Origin: Brevibacterium sanguinis
Lineage (GTDB): Bacteria; Actinomycetota; Actinomycetes; Actinomycetales; Brevibacteriaceae
Length of the DNA: 64,000 bases
Reading direction: 5' to 3'
Assembly (NCBI RefSeq): GCF_003315415.1
Contig: NZ_QNSB01000015.1
Coordinates: forward strand, 32,273 to 96,272
Below, in pieces: positions 21,002-29,449 of this stretch. Position numbers and translations under genes: made by a program. The notes under the pieces are model-generated. The model did no database searches and was not told the DNA's origin. It worked only from the letters and a program-made list of their open reading frames with translations. Position 1 is the stretch's first letter. Each line of letters starts with the position of its first letter.

Positions 21002-21048
21002 CCCGGTCCCGCCCGCGGCCTGTTCGCAGGCCGTGGGCGGCCACCGGG
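21002..21048 (+). terminator. Very stable UUCG-capped hairpin between rpsQ and rplN
   Basis: A 14-bp stem (21009-21022 with 21027-21040, one G-U pair) is closed by a TTCG tetraloop. It is extended by an outer CCCGGT/ACCGGG pairing (21002-21007 with 21043-21048). No T-tract follows. It sits exactly where the E. coli S10 operon ends and the spc operon begins, so it may be an attenuator, processing signal or boundary. Confidence 0.6.
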
Positions 21049-21127
21049 AACGGGGTGAACTGTCCGAAAATCCGTTCCGCAAGGCTCATGCTCAGCGTGA
21101 GAACCAGCGCGACGACAGGAGAAAACT

Positions 21128-21496
21128 GTGATTCAGCAAGAGTCGCGACTCAAGGTCGCCGACAACACCGGAGCCAAGGAGATCCTGGCCATCAGGATCC
21201 TCGGCGGTTCCGGTCGGCGCTACGCCTCGATCGGTGACACGATCGTGGCCACCGTCAAGGACGCAATCCCCGGCGGCAACGTGAAGAAGGGTGACGTCGT
21301 CAAGGCCGTCATCGTCCGCACCGCCAAGGAGCGCCGCCGTCCCGACGGTTCGTACATCAAGTTCGACGAGAATGCAGCAGTCATCCTCAAGAACGATGGC
21401 GAGCCGCGCGGAACCCGCATCTTCGGGCCCGTGGGACGCGAATTGCGTGACAAGAAGTTCATGAAGATCGTGTCCCTGGCACCGGAGGTGTTGTGA
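21128..21496 (+). CDS. rplN: 50S ribosomal protein L14
   Basis: Subunit-interface protein, 122 aa, with the family's usual length. The GTG start follows GACAGGAGAAAACT. It begins [19 protein letters not shown] and carries [23 protein letters not shown]. It is the first spc-type gene after the hairpin, and its stop overlaps the region before rplX. Confidence 0.98.
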   Translation: MIQQESRLKVADNTGAKEILAIRILGGSGRRYASIGDTIVATVKDAIPGGNVKKGDVVKAVIVRTAKERRRPDGSYIKFDENAAVILKNDGEPRGTRIFGPVGRELRDKKFMKIVSLAPEVL

Positions 21497-21498
21497 GC

Positions 21499-21867
21499 AT
21501 GGCGAACAAGCTCAAGATCAAGAAGGGCGACCTCGTCCAGGTGATCGCCGGCGCCCGTCAGTCGCGGGGCGGCGATCGTGGGAAGCAGGGCAAGGTCCTT
21601 GCCGTCTACCCGGAGCGCAACCGCGTCCTCGTCGAGGGCGTCAACCGAGTGATCAAGCACAAGAAGGCTACGCAGACTCAGGCCGGCGGTTCCGCCGGCG
21701 GTCGTGAGACCCACGAAGCCCCCATCCACGTGTCCAACGTGGCGCTCGTCGACCCCAAGGACAACAAGCCCACCCGCGTCGGATACCGCGAGGAGACCGT
21801 GGAACGCGATGGTCGCACCAAGACCGTCCGGGTCCGCTACTCGCGTCGTACCGGGGAGGAGATCTGA
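21499..21867 (+). CDS. rplX: 50S ribosomal protein L24
   Basis: Assembly-initiating 23S-binding protein with a KOW motif ([26 protein letters not shown]), 122 aa. The ATG at 21499 is eight bases after GGAGGTG; the GTG at 21493 is too close. The stop shares a base with the rplE start (TGATG). Confidence 0.97.
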   Translation: MANKLKIKKGDLVQVIAGARQSRGGDRGKQGKVLAVYPERNRVLVEGVNRVIKHKKATQTQAGGSAGGRETHEAPIHVSNVALVDPKDNKPTRVGYREETVERDGRTKTVRVRYSRRTGEEI

Positions 21868-22436
21868 TGACGGAGACAACCACCAACCGTCCAGCACCGC
21901 GCCTCAAGCAGGTCTACCGCGATGAGATCGTGGCGAAGCTGCAGGAGGAGTTCAACTACGCCAACCCCATGCAGGTTCCCGGCCTGACCAAGGTCGTCGT
22001 GAACATGGGTGTGGGTGACGCAGCACGCGATTCGAAGCTGATCGAAGGCGCGATCAACGACCTCACTCTGATCACCGGTCAGAAGCCGGTCGTGACCCGC
22101 GCACGGAAGTCCATCGCCCAGTTCAAGCTGCGCGAAGGTCAGCCCATCGGGGCCCACGTCACCATGCGCGGTGCCCGGATGTGGGAGTTCGTCGACCGTG
22201 TCATCACTCTGGCCCTGCCGCGAATCCGTGACTTCCGCGGGCTCTCGGATCGTCAGTTCGACGGGAACGGTAACTACACCTTCGGCCTCACGGAGCAGTC
22301 GATGTTCCACGAGATCGACCAGGACCGGATCGACCGTGTCCGAGGTATGGATATCACCGTTGTGACAACAGCGAAGACCGACGACGAGGGACGCGCCCTG
22401 CTGCGCCACCTCGGGTTCCCGTTCAAGACCAAATAA
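21867..22436 (+). CDS. rplE: 50S ribosomal protein L5
   Basis: 5S rRNA-binding protein of the central protuberance, 189 aa. It has the family segments [41 protein letters not shown] and [20 protein letters not shown]. Unusually for the general bacterial order, it is followed directly by rpsH: the 69-base gap contains no rpsN. Confidence 0.98.
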   Translation: MTETTTNRPAPRLKQVYRDEIVAKLQEEFNYANPMQVPGLTKVVVNMGVGDAARDSKLIEGAINDLTLITGQKPVVTRARKSIAQFKLREGQPIGAHVTMRGARMWEFVDRVITLALPRIRDFRGLSDRQFDGNGNYTFGLTEQSMFHEIDQDRIDRVRGMDITVVTTAKTDDEGRALLRHLGFPFKTK

Positions 22437-22505
22437 TCGCTACGTCGCAGGTCCAATCGCGTGAGCGCGGGCGGAAACCGTGACGAGGAAGGGCTAGAGC
22501 CCACC

Positions 22506-22904
22506 ATGACAATGACTGATCCAGTCGCAGACATGTTGACACGTCTGCGCAACGCCAACTCGGCTTACCACGAGGACGTCTCCATGCCGTTCTCGAAGCT
22601 GAAGTCCAACATCGCCGAGATCCTCAAGGCCGAAGGCTACATCACCGACTGGAGCGTCGAGGACGCTGCCGTCGGGAAGACCCTTCGCCTCGACCTCAAG
22701 TTCGGACCCAACCGCGAGCGTTCGATCGCCGGCCTGCGCCGTGTGTCGAAGCCCGGTCTGCGCGTCTACGCGAAGTCGACGAACCTGCCCAAGGTGCTCG
22801 GTGGACTCGGCATCGCCATCCTGTCGACGTCGTCAGGTCTCCTGACCGACCGCCAGGCCGCCAAGAAGGGTGTGGGTGGGGAAGTCCTCGCCTACGTCTG
22901 GTAA
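22506..22904 (+). CDS. rpsH: 30S ribosomal protein S8
   Basis: Central-domain 16S-binding protein, 132 aa. The ATG at 22506 ([22 protein letters not shown]) matches the actinobacterial family start. The C-terminal signature [20 protein letters not shown] is intact. In E. coli S8 represses the spc operon; no target site is claimed here. Confidence 0.97.
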   Translation: MTMTDPVADMLTRLRNANSAYHEDVSMPFSKLKSNIAEILKAEGYITDWSVEDAAVGKTLRLDLKFGPNRERSIAGLRRVSKPGLRVYAKSTNLPKVLGGLGIAILSTSSGLLTDRQAAKKGVGGEVLAYVW

Positions 22905-22919
22905 GGAAGGAGAGAAGAC

Positions 22920-23456
22920 ATGTCACGCATTGGCAAGAACCCGATCTCCGTTCCCACCGGCGTCGAGGTCACGATCGACGGCCAGGACGTCTCGGTCAAG
23001 GGTCCCAAGGGCGAGCTGTCCGTCACCATCTCCGAGCCGATCTCCGTATCGCTCGATGAGGGTGTCGTGACCGTGAGCCGTCCGAACGACGAGCGGGAAT
23101 CCCGTTCGCTGCACGGGCTGTCCCGCACCCTGGTCAACAACATGATCATCGGTGTGACCGAAGGCTACTCGAAGGCCCTCGAGATCGTCGGCACCGGCTA
23201 CCGTGTGCAGGCCAAGGGATCGAACCTCGAGTTCGCCCTCGGCTACAGCCACCCGATCACCGTCGAAGCGCCGGAGGGCATCTCCTTCAGCGTCGACGGA
23301 CAGACCAAGCTGGCTGTCCACGGCATCGACAAGCAGTTGGTCGGCGAGACCGCCGCCAACATCCGGAAGCTGCGCAAGCCCGAACCCTACAAGGGCAAGG
23401 GTGTGCGCTACGCCGGCGAAAACGTCCGTCGCAAGGTCGGAAAGGCTGGTAAGTAG
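22920..23456 (+). CDS. rplF: 50S ribosomal protein L6
   Basis: Two-domain protein near the GTPase centre, 178 aa. It starts [17 protein letters not shown] and ends with the conserved [25 protein letters not shown]. An AAGGAAGGAGAGAAG site precedes the ATG. rplR begins two bases after the stop. Confidence 0.98.
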   Translation: MSRIGKNPISVPTGVEVTIDGQDVSVKGPKGELSVTISEPISVSLDEGVVTVSRPNDERESRSLHGLSRTLVNNMIIGVTEGYSKALEIVGTGYRVQAKGSNLEFALGYSHPITVEAPEGISFSVDGQTKLAVHGIDKQLVGETAANIRKLRKPEPYKGKGVRYAGENVRRKVGKAGK

Positions 23457-23458
23457 AG

Positions 23459-23839
23459 ATGGCCTTTGGCAAGAAGGAAAGCTACGGCAAGGGCAGGGCT
23501 GCGGCTCGCAAGCGCCGTCACGCTCGTCTGCGCAAGCATGTCAGCGGGACGCCGGAACGCCCTCGTCTCTCAGTGACGCGTTCCACGCGCCACGTGTTCG
23601 TCCAGGTCATCGACGACACCGTCGGCAAGACCCTGGCATCGGCCTCCACCATGGAAGCGGACCTGCGCGAGCTCGACGCCGACAAGACCAGCAAGGCCCG
23701 CCGGGTCGGCGAGCTGGTCGCCCAGCGCGCGAAGGAAGCCGGCATCGAGACCGTCGTCTTCGACCGTGGGGGCAACGCCTACCACGGCCGCGTGCAGGCG
23801 ATCGCCGAAGGTGCCCGTGAAGGAGGATTGGCCCTATGA
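23459..23839 (+). CDS. rplR: 50S ribosomal protein L18
   Basis: 5S rRNA-binding protein, 126 aa. It has a basic N-terminal part ([21 protein letters not shown]) and the family segments [19 protein letters not shown] and [21 protein letters not shown]. The stop overlaps the rpsE start by four bases. Confidence 0.98.
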   Translation: MAFGKKESYGKGRAAARKRRHARLRKHVSGTPERPRLSVTRSTRHVFVQVIDDTVGKTLASASTMEADLRELDADKTSKARRVGELVAQRAKEAGIETVVFDRGGNAYHGRVQAIAEGAREGGLAL

Positions 23840-24525
23840 GCACTGAAGAGAACAAGGACCAGCAGGCTCCGGCAGCAGAGAGCCGCAACGACAGCAGCGG
23901 CGACCGCGGTTCCCGCGGCCGCGGTGACAATCGCGGTCAGGGCGGCCAGGGTCGTGGACGCGGCGAGGGCCGTGGACGCGGCGGTCGCGGCGACCGCGAG
24001 GAGAAGAACCAGTTCATCGAGCACGTCGTCACGATCAACCGCGTGTCGAAGGTGGTCAAGGGTGGACGTCGGTTCTCCTTCACCGCACTCGTCGTGGTCG
24101 GTGACGGCGACGGCATGGTCGGCATGGGCTACGGCAAGGCGAAGGAAGTCCCTGCCGCCATCGCCAAGGGCGTCGAGGAGGCGAAGAAGAACTTCTTCCG
24201 CGTTCCCCGCATCCAGAAGACCATTCCGCACCCCATCCAGGGTGAGGCCGCCGCAGGCGTCGTCCTGCTGCGTCCGGCCGCTCCCGGCACCGGCGTGATC
24301 GCCGGTGGTCCCGTGCGCGCCGTCCTCGACTGCGCCGGCGTCCAGGACATCCTGTCCAAGTCGCTGGGATCCTCGAATGCGATCAACATCGTCCACGCGG
24401 CGATCAAGGCTCTCCAGAGCCTCGAGCGCCCCGAAGAGGTCGCGGCACGCCGCGGTCTGCCGGTCGACGAGGTCGCTCCTCACGCTCTTCTGCGTGCGGC
24501 TGCTGAAAGCGGGGCGAAGGCCTGA
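23836..24525 (+). CDS. rpsE: 30S ribosomal protein S5 with Arg/Gly-rich N-terminus
   Basis: Accuracy-related small-subunit protein, 229 aa against about 167 in E. coli. The first about 60 residues are a disordered extension with repeated RG and GRG units ([20 protein letters not shown]). The standard core follows: double-stranded RNA-binding part ([21 protein letters not shown]) and the [21 protein letters not shown] segment. Like S3 and L17 in this window, the extension is low-complexity. The stop shares one base with rpmD. Confidence 0.97.
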   Translation: MSTEENKDQQAPAAESRNDSSGDRGSRGRGDNRGQGGQGRGRGEGRGRGGRGDREEKNQFIEHVVTINRVSKVVKGGRRFSFTALVVVGDGDGMVGMGYGKAKEVPAAIAKGVEEAKKNFFRVPRIQKTIPHPIQGEAAAGVVLLRPAAPGTGVIAGGPVRAVLDCAGVQDILSKSLGSSNAINIVHAAIKALQSLERPEEVAARRGLPVDEVAPHALLRAAAESGAKA

Positions 24526-24707
24526 TGGCGAAGCTCAAGGTAACCCAGCGCAAGTCCGAGATCGGCGGCAAGCAGAACCAGCGTGATTCGCTGCGTTCGC
24601 TCGGGCTGAAGCGGATCAACGATGTGGTGGTGCACGAAGATCGTCCGGAGATCCGGGGCATGATCAACGTCGTGCGTCACCTCGTGACAGTGGAAGAGGT
24701 GGATTGA
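24525..24707 (+). CDS. rpmD: 50S ribosomal protein L30
   Basis: Small large-subunit protein, 60 aa, the usual length. It has the conserved [30 protein letters not shown] start and ends HLVTVEEVD. It is tightly packed between rpsE (one-base overlap) and rplO (one-base gap). Confidence 0.97.
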   Translation: MAKLKVTQRKSEIGGKQNQRDSLRSLGLKRINDVVVHEDRPEIRGMINVVRHLVTVEEVD

Positions 24708-24708
24708 T

Positions 24709-25161
24709 ATGTCGAACTCCGACGCACTCAAGGTCCACGATCTCCGTCCTGCCCCCGGCGCCAAGACCGCCAAGACCCGTGTCGGTCGTGGTGAGGGCTC
24801 GAAGGGCAAGACCGCCGGCCGCGGAACCAAGGGCACGAAGGCCCGCTACCAGGTTCCGCACGGCTTCGAGGGTGGACAGACCCCGATGCACATGCGTCTG
24901 CCGAAGCTGCGGGGGTTCAAGAACCCCAGCAAGGTGACGTTCCAGGTTGTCAACCTCGACAAGCTGGAGGCCCTGTTCCCGGAAGGCGGCGACGTCACCG
25001 TCGCCGACCTGGTGGACAAGGGTGCTGTGCGTCCCAAGCAGCCCGTGAAGGTTCTCGGCACCGGTGAGATCACCGTGGCCCTGAACATCACCGCGGACAA
25101 GTTCTCCGGCTCCGCGCTGGAGAAGATCAAGGCCGCCGGCGGCAGCGCCACGGAAGCCTGA
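24709..25161 (+). CDS. rplO: 50S ribosomal protein L15
   Basis: Late-assembly protein, 150 aa. The Gly/Lys-rich N-terminal half ([21 protein letters not shown]) and the [20 protein letters not shown] segment are typical. It is followed by 192 bases with two hairpins before secY, so the ribosomal block and secY may be separately tuned. Confidence 0.97.
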   Translation: MSNSDALKVHDLRPAPGAKTAKTRVGRGEGSKGKTAGRGTKGTKARYQVPHGFEGGQTPMHMRLPKLRGFKNPSKVTFQVVNLDKLEALFPEGGDVTVADLVDKGAVRPKQPVKVLGTGEITVALNITADKFSGSALEKIKAAGGSATEA

Positions 25162-25167
25162 TCCGCA

Positions 25168-25226
25168 CCCCCTTGCGAGGGGGAGGGTCGAGACATGAGG
25201 GGACGGTCACCGCGGTGACCGTCCCC
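25168..25226 (+). terminator. Tandem hairpins between rplO and secY
   Basis: The first stem is CCCCCT/AGGGGG with a TGCG loop (25168-25183). The second is a perfect 28-bp palindrome (14-base arms at 25199-25212 and 25213-25226), followed by TTCGTCG. Either could end or attenuate transcription before secY. Confidence 0.6.
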
Positions 25227-25353
25227 TTCGTCGTCCCCGGCTCCGGGCCGTTTCGCGAGCGGGGGCCGTACCCTGGTAGTCTTTTGCAGGTATTTGTCTC
25301 ATTCGCCAGGTCGTATCAGCGACCCTGAATTCATCCCCCATTGAGGAGGACGC

Positions 25354-26655
25354 TTGATCGGCGCAATTCGGAGGGCCTTCAGAACGCCCGACCTGAGGAA
25401 CAAACTCCTCTTCACCTTGGGTGTCCTCGTCATCTTCAGGCTCGGCTCGTTCATTCCCACTCCGGGGATCGACTATTCCCAGGTTCAGGAGTGCGTGGCG
25501 TCCCCGCAATTGAACTCCGGCGGCTTCGCGATGATCAACCTCTTCAGCGGTGGAGCGCTGCTGCAGCTGTCGATCTTCGCCCTGGGCATCATGCCCTACA
25601 TCACGGCCAGCATCATCGTGCAGCTGCTGCGCGTCGTCATCCCGCGCTTCGAGGCCCTGCACAAGGAGGGCGCGTCCGGACAGGCCAAGCTCACCCAGTA
25701 CACTCGCTACCTGACCATCGGCCTGGCGATCCTCAACTCGACGACCCTCATCGCCACCGTGCGCTCGGGCGCCCTGTTCGGCAATGTCGAGGGCTGCACG
25801 AACCTCATCACGAACGACACCTGGTGGGGGATCACGATCATGGTCCTCACGCTGACCGCCGGCACGGGCCTGATCATGTGGCTGGGCGAGCAGATCACCG
25901 AGCACGGGGTGGGCAACGGCATGTCGCTGCTCATCTTCATCTCCGTGGCCGCGGCCTTCCCGTCGTCGCTGGGCGCGATCTTCCGCGAGCAGGGCGTCGA
26001 CATCTTCCTCATCGTCCTTGCCGTCGGCCTCGTCCTCGTCGCCCTCGTCGTCTTCGTCGAGCAGTCCCAGCGGCGCATCCCCGTCCAGTACGCCAAGCGT
26101 ATGGTGGGCCGGCGGATGTTCGGCGGAACCTCGACCTACATCCCGATCAAGGTGAACATGGCCGGCGTCATCCCCGTCATCTTCGCCTCGTCGGTGCTCT
26201 ACCTCCCGAGCCTCATCGCCCAGTTCTTCGATCCCCAGACGGCCTGGGTGGAGTGGATCAACACCTACTTCACCCGCGGCGACCACCCGCTCTACATCAC
26301 GATCTACGCGCTGCTGACGATCTTCTTCGCCTACTTCTACGTCGCGATCACCTTCAACCCGGAGGAGGTCGCGGACAACATGAAGAAGTACGGCGGCTTC
26401 ATCCCCGGCATCCGTGCCGGGCGGCCCACGGCGGACTACCTGAGCTTCGTGCTCAGCCGCATCAACTTCCCGGGTTCGCTCTACCTGGCCTTCGTCGCCC
26501 TGATCCCGCTGATCGCGCTGATCCTCATCAACGCGAACCAGAACTTCCCCTTCGGCGGCACCTCCCTGCTCATCGTCGTGGGGGTCGGCCTGGAGACGGT
26601 CAAGCAGATCGACGCCCAGATGCAGCAGCGCCACTACGAAGGTCTGCTGCGCTGA
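25354..26655 (+). CDS. secY: Protein translocase subunit SecY
   Basis: Channel subunit of the Sec translocon, 433 aa with about ten membrane spans. Conserved segments include INLFSGGALLQLSIFALGIMPYITASI (span 2) and the cytoplasmic loop RRIPVQYAKRMVGRRM. The start is a TTG at 25354, just after GAGGAGGA. The protein from there aligns with actinobacterial SecY (LRNKLLFTLGVLV at the front), so no ATG start is needed. adk follows 31 bases later. Confidence 0.96.
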   Translation: MIGAIRRAFRTPDLRNKLLFTLGVLVIFRLGSFIPTPGIDYSQVQECVASPQLNSGGFAMINLFSGGALLQLSIFALGIMPYITASIIVQLLRVVIPRFEALHKEGASGQAKLTQYTRYLTIGLAILNSTTLIATVRSGALFGNVEGCTNLITNDTWWGITIMVLTLTAGTGLIMWLGEQITEHGVGNGMSLLIFISVAAAFPSSLGAIFREQGVDIFLIVLAVGLVLVALVVFVEQSQRRIPVQYAKRMVGRRMFGGTSTYIPIKVNMAGVIPVIFASSVLYLPSLIAQFFDPQTAWVEWINTYFTRGDHPLYITIYALLTIFFAYFYVAITFNPEEVADNMKKYGGFIPGIRAGRPTADYLSFVLSRINFPGSLYLAFVALIPLIALILINANQNFPFGGTSLLIVVGVGLETVKQIDAQMQQRHYEGLLR

Positions 26656-26686
26656 CGGGCCGCGGACACCCAACGGAAGGACATCC

Positions 26687-27253
26687 ATGAGTTCACGCAT
26701 CATCCTGATCGGCCCTCCCGGCGCCGGCAAAGGCACCCAGGCCGCCCGGCTCGCCGCGGCCCTGGACATCCCGGCGATCTCGACCGGCGACATCTTCCGG
26801 GCCAATGTCAAGGGAGAGACCGAGCTCGGGAAGCTCGCCAAGCGCTACATGGACGCCGGCGAGTACGTTCCGGACGAGGTGACCAACTCGATGGTCGCCG
26901 ACCGGCTGTCCCAGGACGATGCCGTGAACGGATTCCTCCTCGACGGATATCCCCGCACCGCTGCGCAGGTGAGCGAGCTCGACCGGATCCTCGCCGAGCA
27001 GGACGTGGAGATCGAGCATGTCGTCGAGCTCACCGCCGACACCGATGAGGTCGTGGCCCGGCTGCTCGCCCGCGCGCAGAAGGAAGGGCGCAGCGATGAC
27101 AACGAGGACGTCATCCGCCACCGCCTCGACGTCTACGCCGAGCAGACCCAGCCGCTGACGGACATCTACCGCGACCGCGGGCTGCTCCGCCAGGTCGACG
27201 GCCTCGGCGAGGTCTCCGACATCACCGAGCGCATCCTCGACGTCATTCGATGA
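26687..27253 (+). CDS. adk: Adenylate kinase (short-LID form)
   Basis: Converts ATP + AMP to two ADP, 188 aa. The P-loop is GPPGAGKGTQAARL; the AMP-binding segments are ISTGDIFRAN and GFLLDGYPRT. There is no long LID insert or Cys4 zinc site, so it is the short form common in actinobacteria. GGAAGGACAT precedes the ATG. The stop overlaps the map start by four bases. Confidence 0.97.
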   Translation: MSSRIILIGPPGAGKGTQAARLAAALDIPAISTGDIFRANVKGETELGKLAKRYMDAGEYVPDEVTNSMVADRLSQDDAVNGFLLDGYPRTAAQVSELDRILAEQDVEIEHVVELTADTDEVVARLLARAQKEGRSDDNEDVIRHRLDVYAEQTQPLTDIYRDRGLLRQVDGLGEVSDITERILDVIR

Positions 27254-28080
27254 TCTTCGGTCCCCGGATCGAGCTGAAGAGCCCCGCCGAGCTGCGCACC
27301 ATGCGCAGGGCGGGGCTCGTCACGCGTGCCGCCCTCGACGCCGCCCGTGCCGCCGCCGTGCCCGGGGCAACCACCGCCGAGGTGGATGCCGCGGCGGAGG
27401 CCGTCATCGCCGAGGCGGGTGCCCGGTCCAACTTCAAGGGCTACCAGGGGTTCCCGGCCGTCCTGTGCATCTCCGTCAACGAGGAGATCGTCCACGGGAT
27501 CCCCGGGTCCCGGGTGCTCGCGGCCGGCGACCTCGTGTCCATCGACGGGGGCGCGATCGTCGAGGGATACCACGGGGACTCGGCATTCACGATGATCGTC
27601 GGCGGCGACGAGTGCGGCAGCGCCGCGGACCGGGCGCTGTCCCGGGCCACCGAGGAGGCGCTGTGGGCCGGCATCGCGGCCTTCGCCATCGGCGCGCGGG
27701 TCTCCGACATCGGCGACGCCATCGACGACCACGTCACCGACCATGCCCCCGACTTCGGTCTCGTCGAGGAATTCACCGGGCACGGGATCGGGACGGCGAT
27801 GCACATGCCGCCCGAGGTGCTCAACTACCGCGCCCGCTCGAACGGGCCGAAGATCCGGCCCGGAATGTGCCTGGCGATCGAACCGATGCTCACCGCGGGC
27901 TCTCCGGAGACCCGGACCCTGGCCGACGACTGGACCGTCGTCACCGCCGACGGCTCGAGGGCCAGCCACTGGGAGCACAGCGTCGCCCGCCACGAGGGCG
28001 GGGTCTGGGTGCTCACCGCCGAGGACGGGGGAGCCGCGGGCCTCGCACCCTTCGGGATCACCCCGGTCCCCGTCGACTGA
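27250..28080 (+). CDS. map: Methionine aminopeptidase type I
   Basis: Removes the initiator Met from new proteins, 276 aa. The five dinuclear-metal ligands are visible: two Asp (SIDGGAIV and YHGDSAFT), His in GHGIGTAMHMPP, Glu in AIEPML and Glu in HWEHSVARH. It is translationally coupled to adk. In many actinobacteria infA comes next; here a two-gene insertion intervenes. Confidence 0.96.
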   Translation: MIFGPRIELKSPAELRTMRRAGLVTRAALDAARAAAVPGATTAEVDAAAEAVIAEAGARSNFKGYQGFPAVLCISVNEEIVHGIPGSRVLAAGDLVSIDGGAIVEGYHGDSAFTMIVGGDECGSAADRALSRATEEALWAGIAAFAIGARVSDIGDAIDDHVTDHAPDFGLVEEFTGHGIGTAMHMPPEVLNYRARSNGPKIRPGMCLAIEPMLTAGSPETRTLADDWTVVTADGSRASHWEHSVARHEGGVWVLTAEDGGAAGLAPFGITPVPVD

Positions 28081-28090
28081 CCGCGGTCCC

Positions 28091-29239
28091 TCAGCCCAGC
28101 GCGGAGCCGATCCGCTTCACCGCCTCGGCGAGCAGGGGGCGGGGGAGGGCGAAGTTGAGGCGGATGTGGCCCTGGCCGACCTCGCCGCACAGCCGTCCCT
28201 CGGTGACGGCCACCTTCGCATCCGCCGTCAGCTGCCCGGCGATGTCGGAGCCGACGCCGTAGGCGCGCAGATCCACCCATGCCAGATAAGTGCCCTCGGG
28301 CGGGATGCAGGTGGCCCGGGGAAGATGCTCGGCGAGGAGATCGGCGAGCAGGTCCCGGCTGCCCCTGAGGTACTCGGTGATCTCGTCGAGCCAGTCCCCG
28401 CCGGCGATGTAGGCCGCGGTCGTCGCGAGGATCCCCGGGTTCGCCGCGGCCCCGGAGACGAATCCGCCGCGCTCCTTCCACACCCGGCGGTCGGCCTCGT
28501 TCGTGAGGATGAGCTGGGCGCACTTGAGGCCGGGGATGTTGAAGGCCTTCGATGCCGCCGTCGCCGTCACCGTGTGCGCGGCCGTCGCCTCGCTCAGCGA
28601 CGCGTAGGGGATGTGCCGGGAGGGGGAGTAGACGAGCGGGGCATGGATCTCGTCGGAGAACACGCGGGCGCCGTTGCGGTCGATCACCTCGGCGAGGGCC
28701 GACATCTCCTCGGGTGTGTAGACCTTGCCGATCGGATTGTGCGGATTGCACAGGACGAGCACGGCCCCGGGGCTCAGGGCGGCGTCGACGGCGTCGAGAT
28801 CGAGGGACCAGCTGTCCTCGGCCCGCCGCATCGGCACCTCGATCAGCCGGCGACCGGTGACCCGGGCGACGTCGAAGAAGGGCATGTAGGCCGGCGTCGG
28901 CAGGACGATGGGGGCGTCCGGGGGAGTGAGGAATCCGAGGACCCCGATGAACCCGGCGAGGACGTCGCTGGCGAGCTCGACATGCTCGGCCGGGAACCGC
29001 CAGCCGTAGCGGTCGACCGCGAATTCAGCGGTCGCCGACTTGAGGTCGGTGACCGTCTGATAGGGCGCGTACCCGTAGAGGTCGCGCTCGTCGAGCTCGC
29101 GCAGCGCCTCCCGCACGGCAGGGGCCACGCCGAAGTCCATCTCCGCGATGAACGCGCCGAGGCTGCCCGGGAAGCTCGACCACTTCCGCCCGCCCTTGCG
29201 CACCAGCGATTCCTCAGTGATCGCGTCCAGTTCGTGCAT
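28091..29239 (-). CDS. PLP-dependent C-S lyase/aminotransferase (PatB/MalY type)
   Basis: Fold-type I PLP enzyme, 382 aa, most like the cystathionine beta-lyase/MalY/PatB group that cleaves C-S bonds or transaminates. The PLP Lys lies in TATAASKAFNIPGLKCA, and the cofactor-contacting CNPHNPIGKVYT and FSDEIHAPLVY segments are intact. GGAGGGA precedes the ATG. It converges on map and diverges from an MFS gene, with two inverted repeats between them. Whether it acts on cystathionine, cysteine or a thiol conjugate cannot be told. Confidence 0.88.
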   Translation of the reverse strand: MHELDAITEESLVRKGGRKWSSFPGSLGAFIAEMDFGVAPAVREALRELDERDLYGYAPYQTVTDLKSATAEFAVDRYGWRFPAEHVELASDVLAGFIGVLGFLTPPDAPIVLPTPAYMPFFDVARVTGRRLIEVPMRRAEDSWSLDLDAVDAALSPGAVLVLCNPHNPIGKVYTPEEMSALAEVIDRNGARVFSDEIHAPLVYSPSRHIPYASLSEATAAHTVTATAASKAFNIPGLKCAQLILTNEADRRVWKERGGFVSGAAANPGILATTAAYIAGGDWLDEITEYLRGSRDLLADLLAEHLPRATCIPPEGTYLAWVDLRAYGVGSDIAGQLTADAKVAVTEGRLCGEVGQGHIRLNFALPRPLLAEAVKRIGSALG

Positions 29240-29271
29240 GCCGCTCCCTCCGTCTCCCGGTGTCTCTCGGT

Positions 29272-29311
29272 CGAGGCGGATCGGCCCGCCTCGTGAGTGC
29301 TGGGACTCACG
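29272..29311 (-). promoter_or_regulatory. Two inverted repeats between the C-S lyase and MFS genes
   Basis: CGAGGCGG (29272-29279)/CCGCCTCG (29286-29293) and CGTGAGT (29292-29298)/ACTCACG (29305-29311) are perfect dyads immediately upstream of the lyase. The second overlaps a TTAGCG -10-like element on the minus strand and is an operator candidate. Confidence 0.4.
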
Positions 29312-29348
29312 CTAACAGCAGCCCGCGGGTGAGGGGACCGGGCGCCGA

Positions 29349-29400
29349 CATGCGCTGTCACCGGCGGGGTCGGCGGGGGCATGCACTGTCACCGGCGGGG
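29349..29400. repeat. Imperfect tandem repeat, 31-bp period
   Basis: A 21-base unit (CATGCRCTGTCACCGGCGGGG) occurs at 29349-29369 and 29380-29400 with one difference. It lies in the promoter region of the MFS gene. Confidence 0.7.
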
Positions 29401-29449
29401 CCATGAGACGATGGTGCGACCGGACAGTTGCACAGGGGAGAGGACGACG

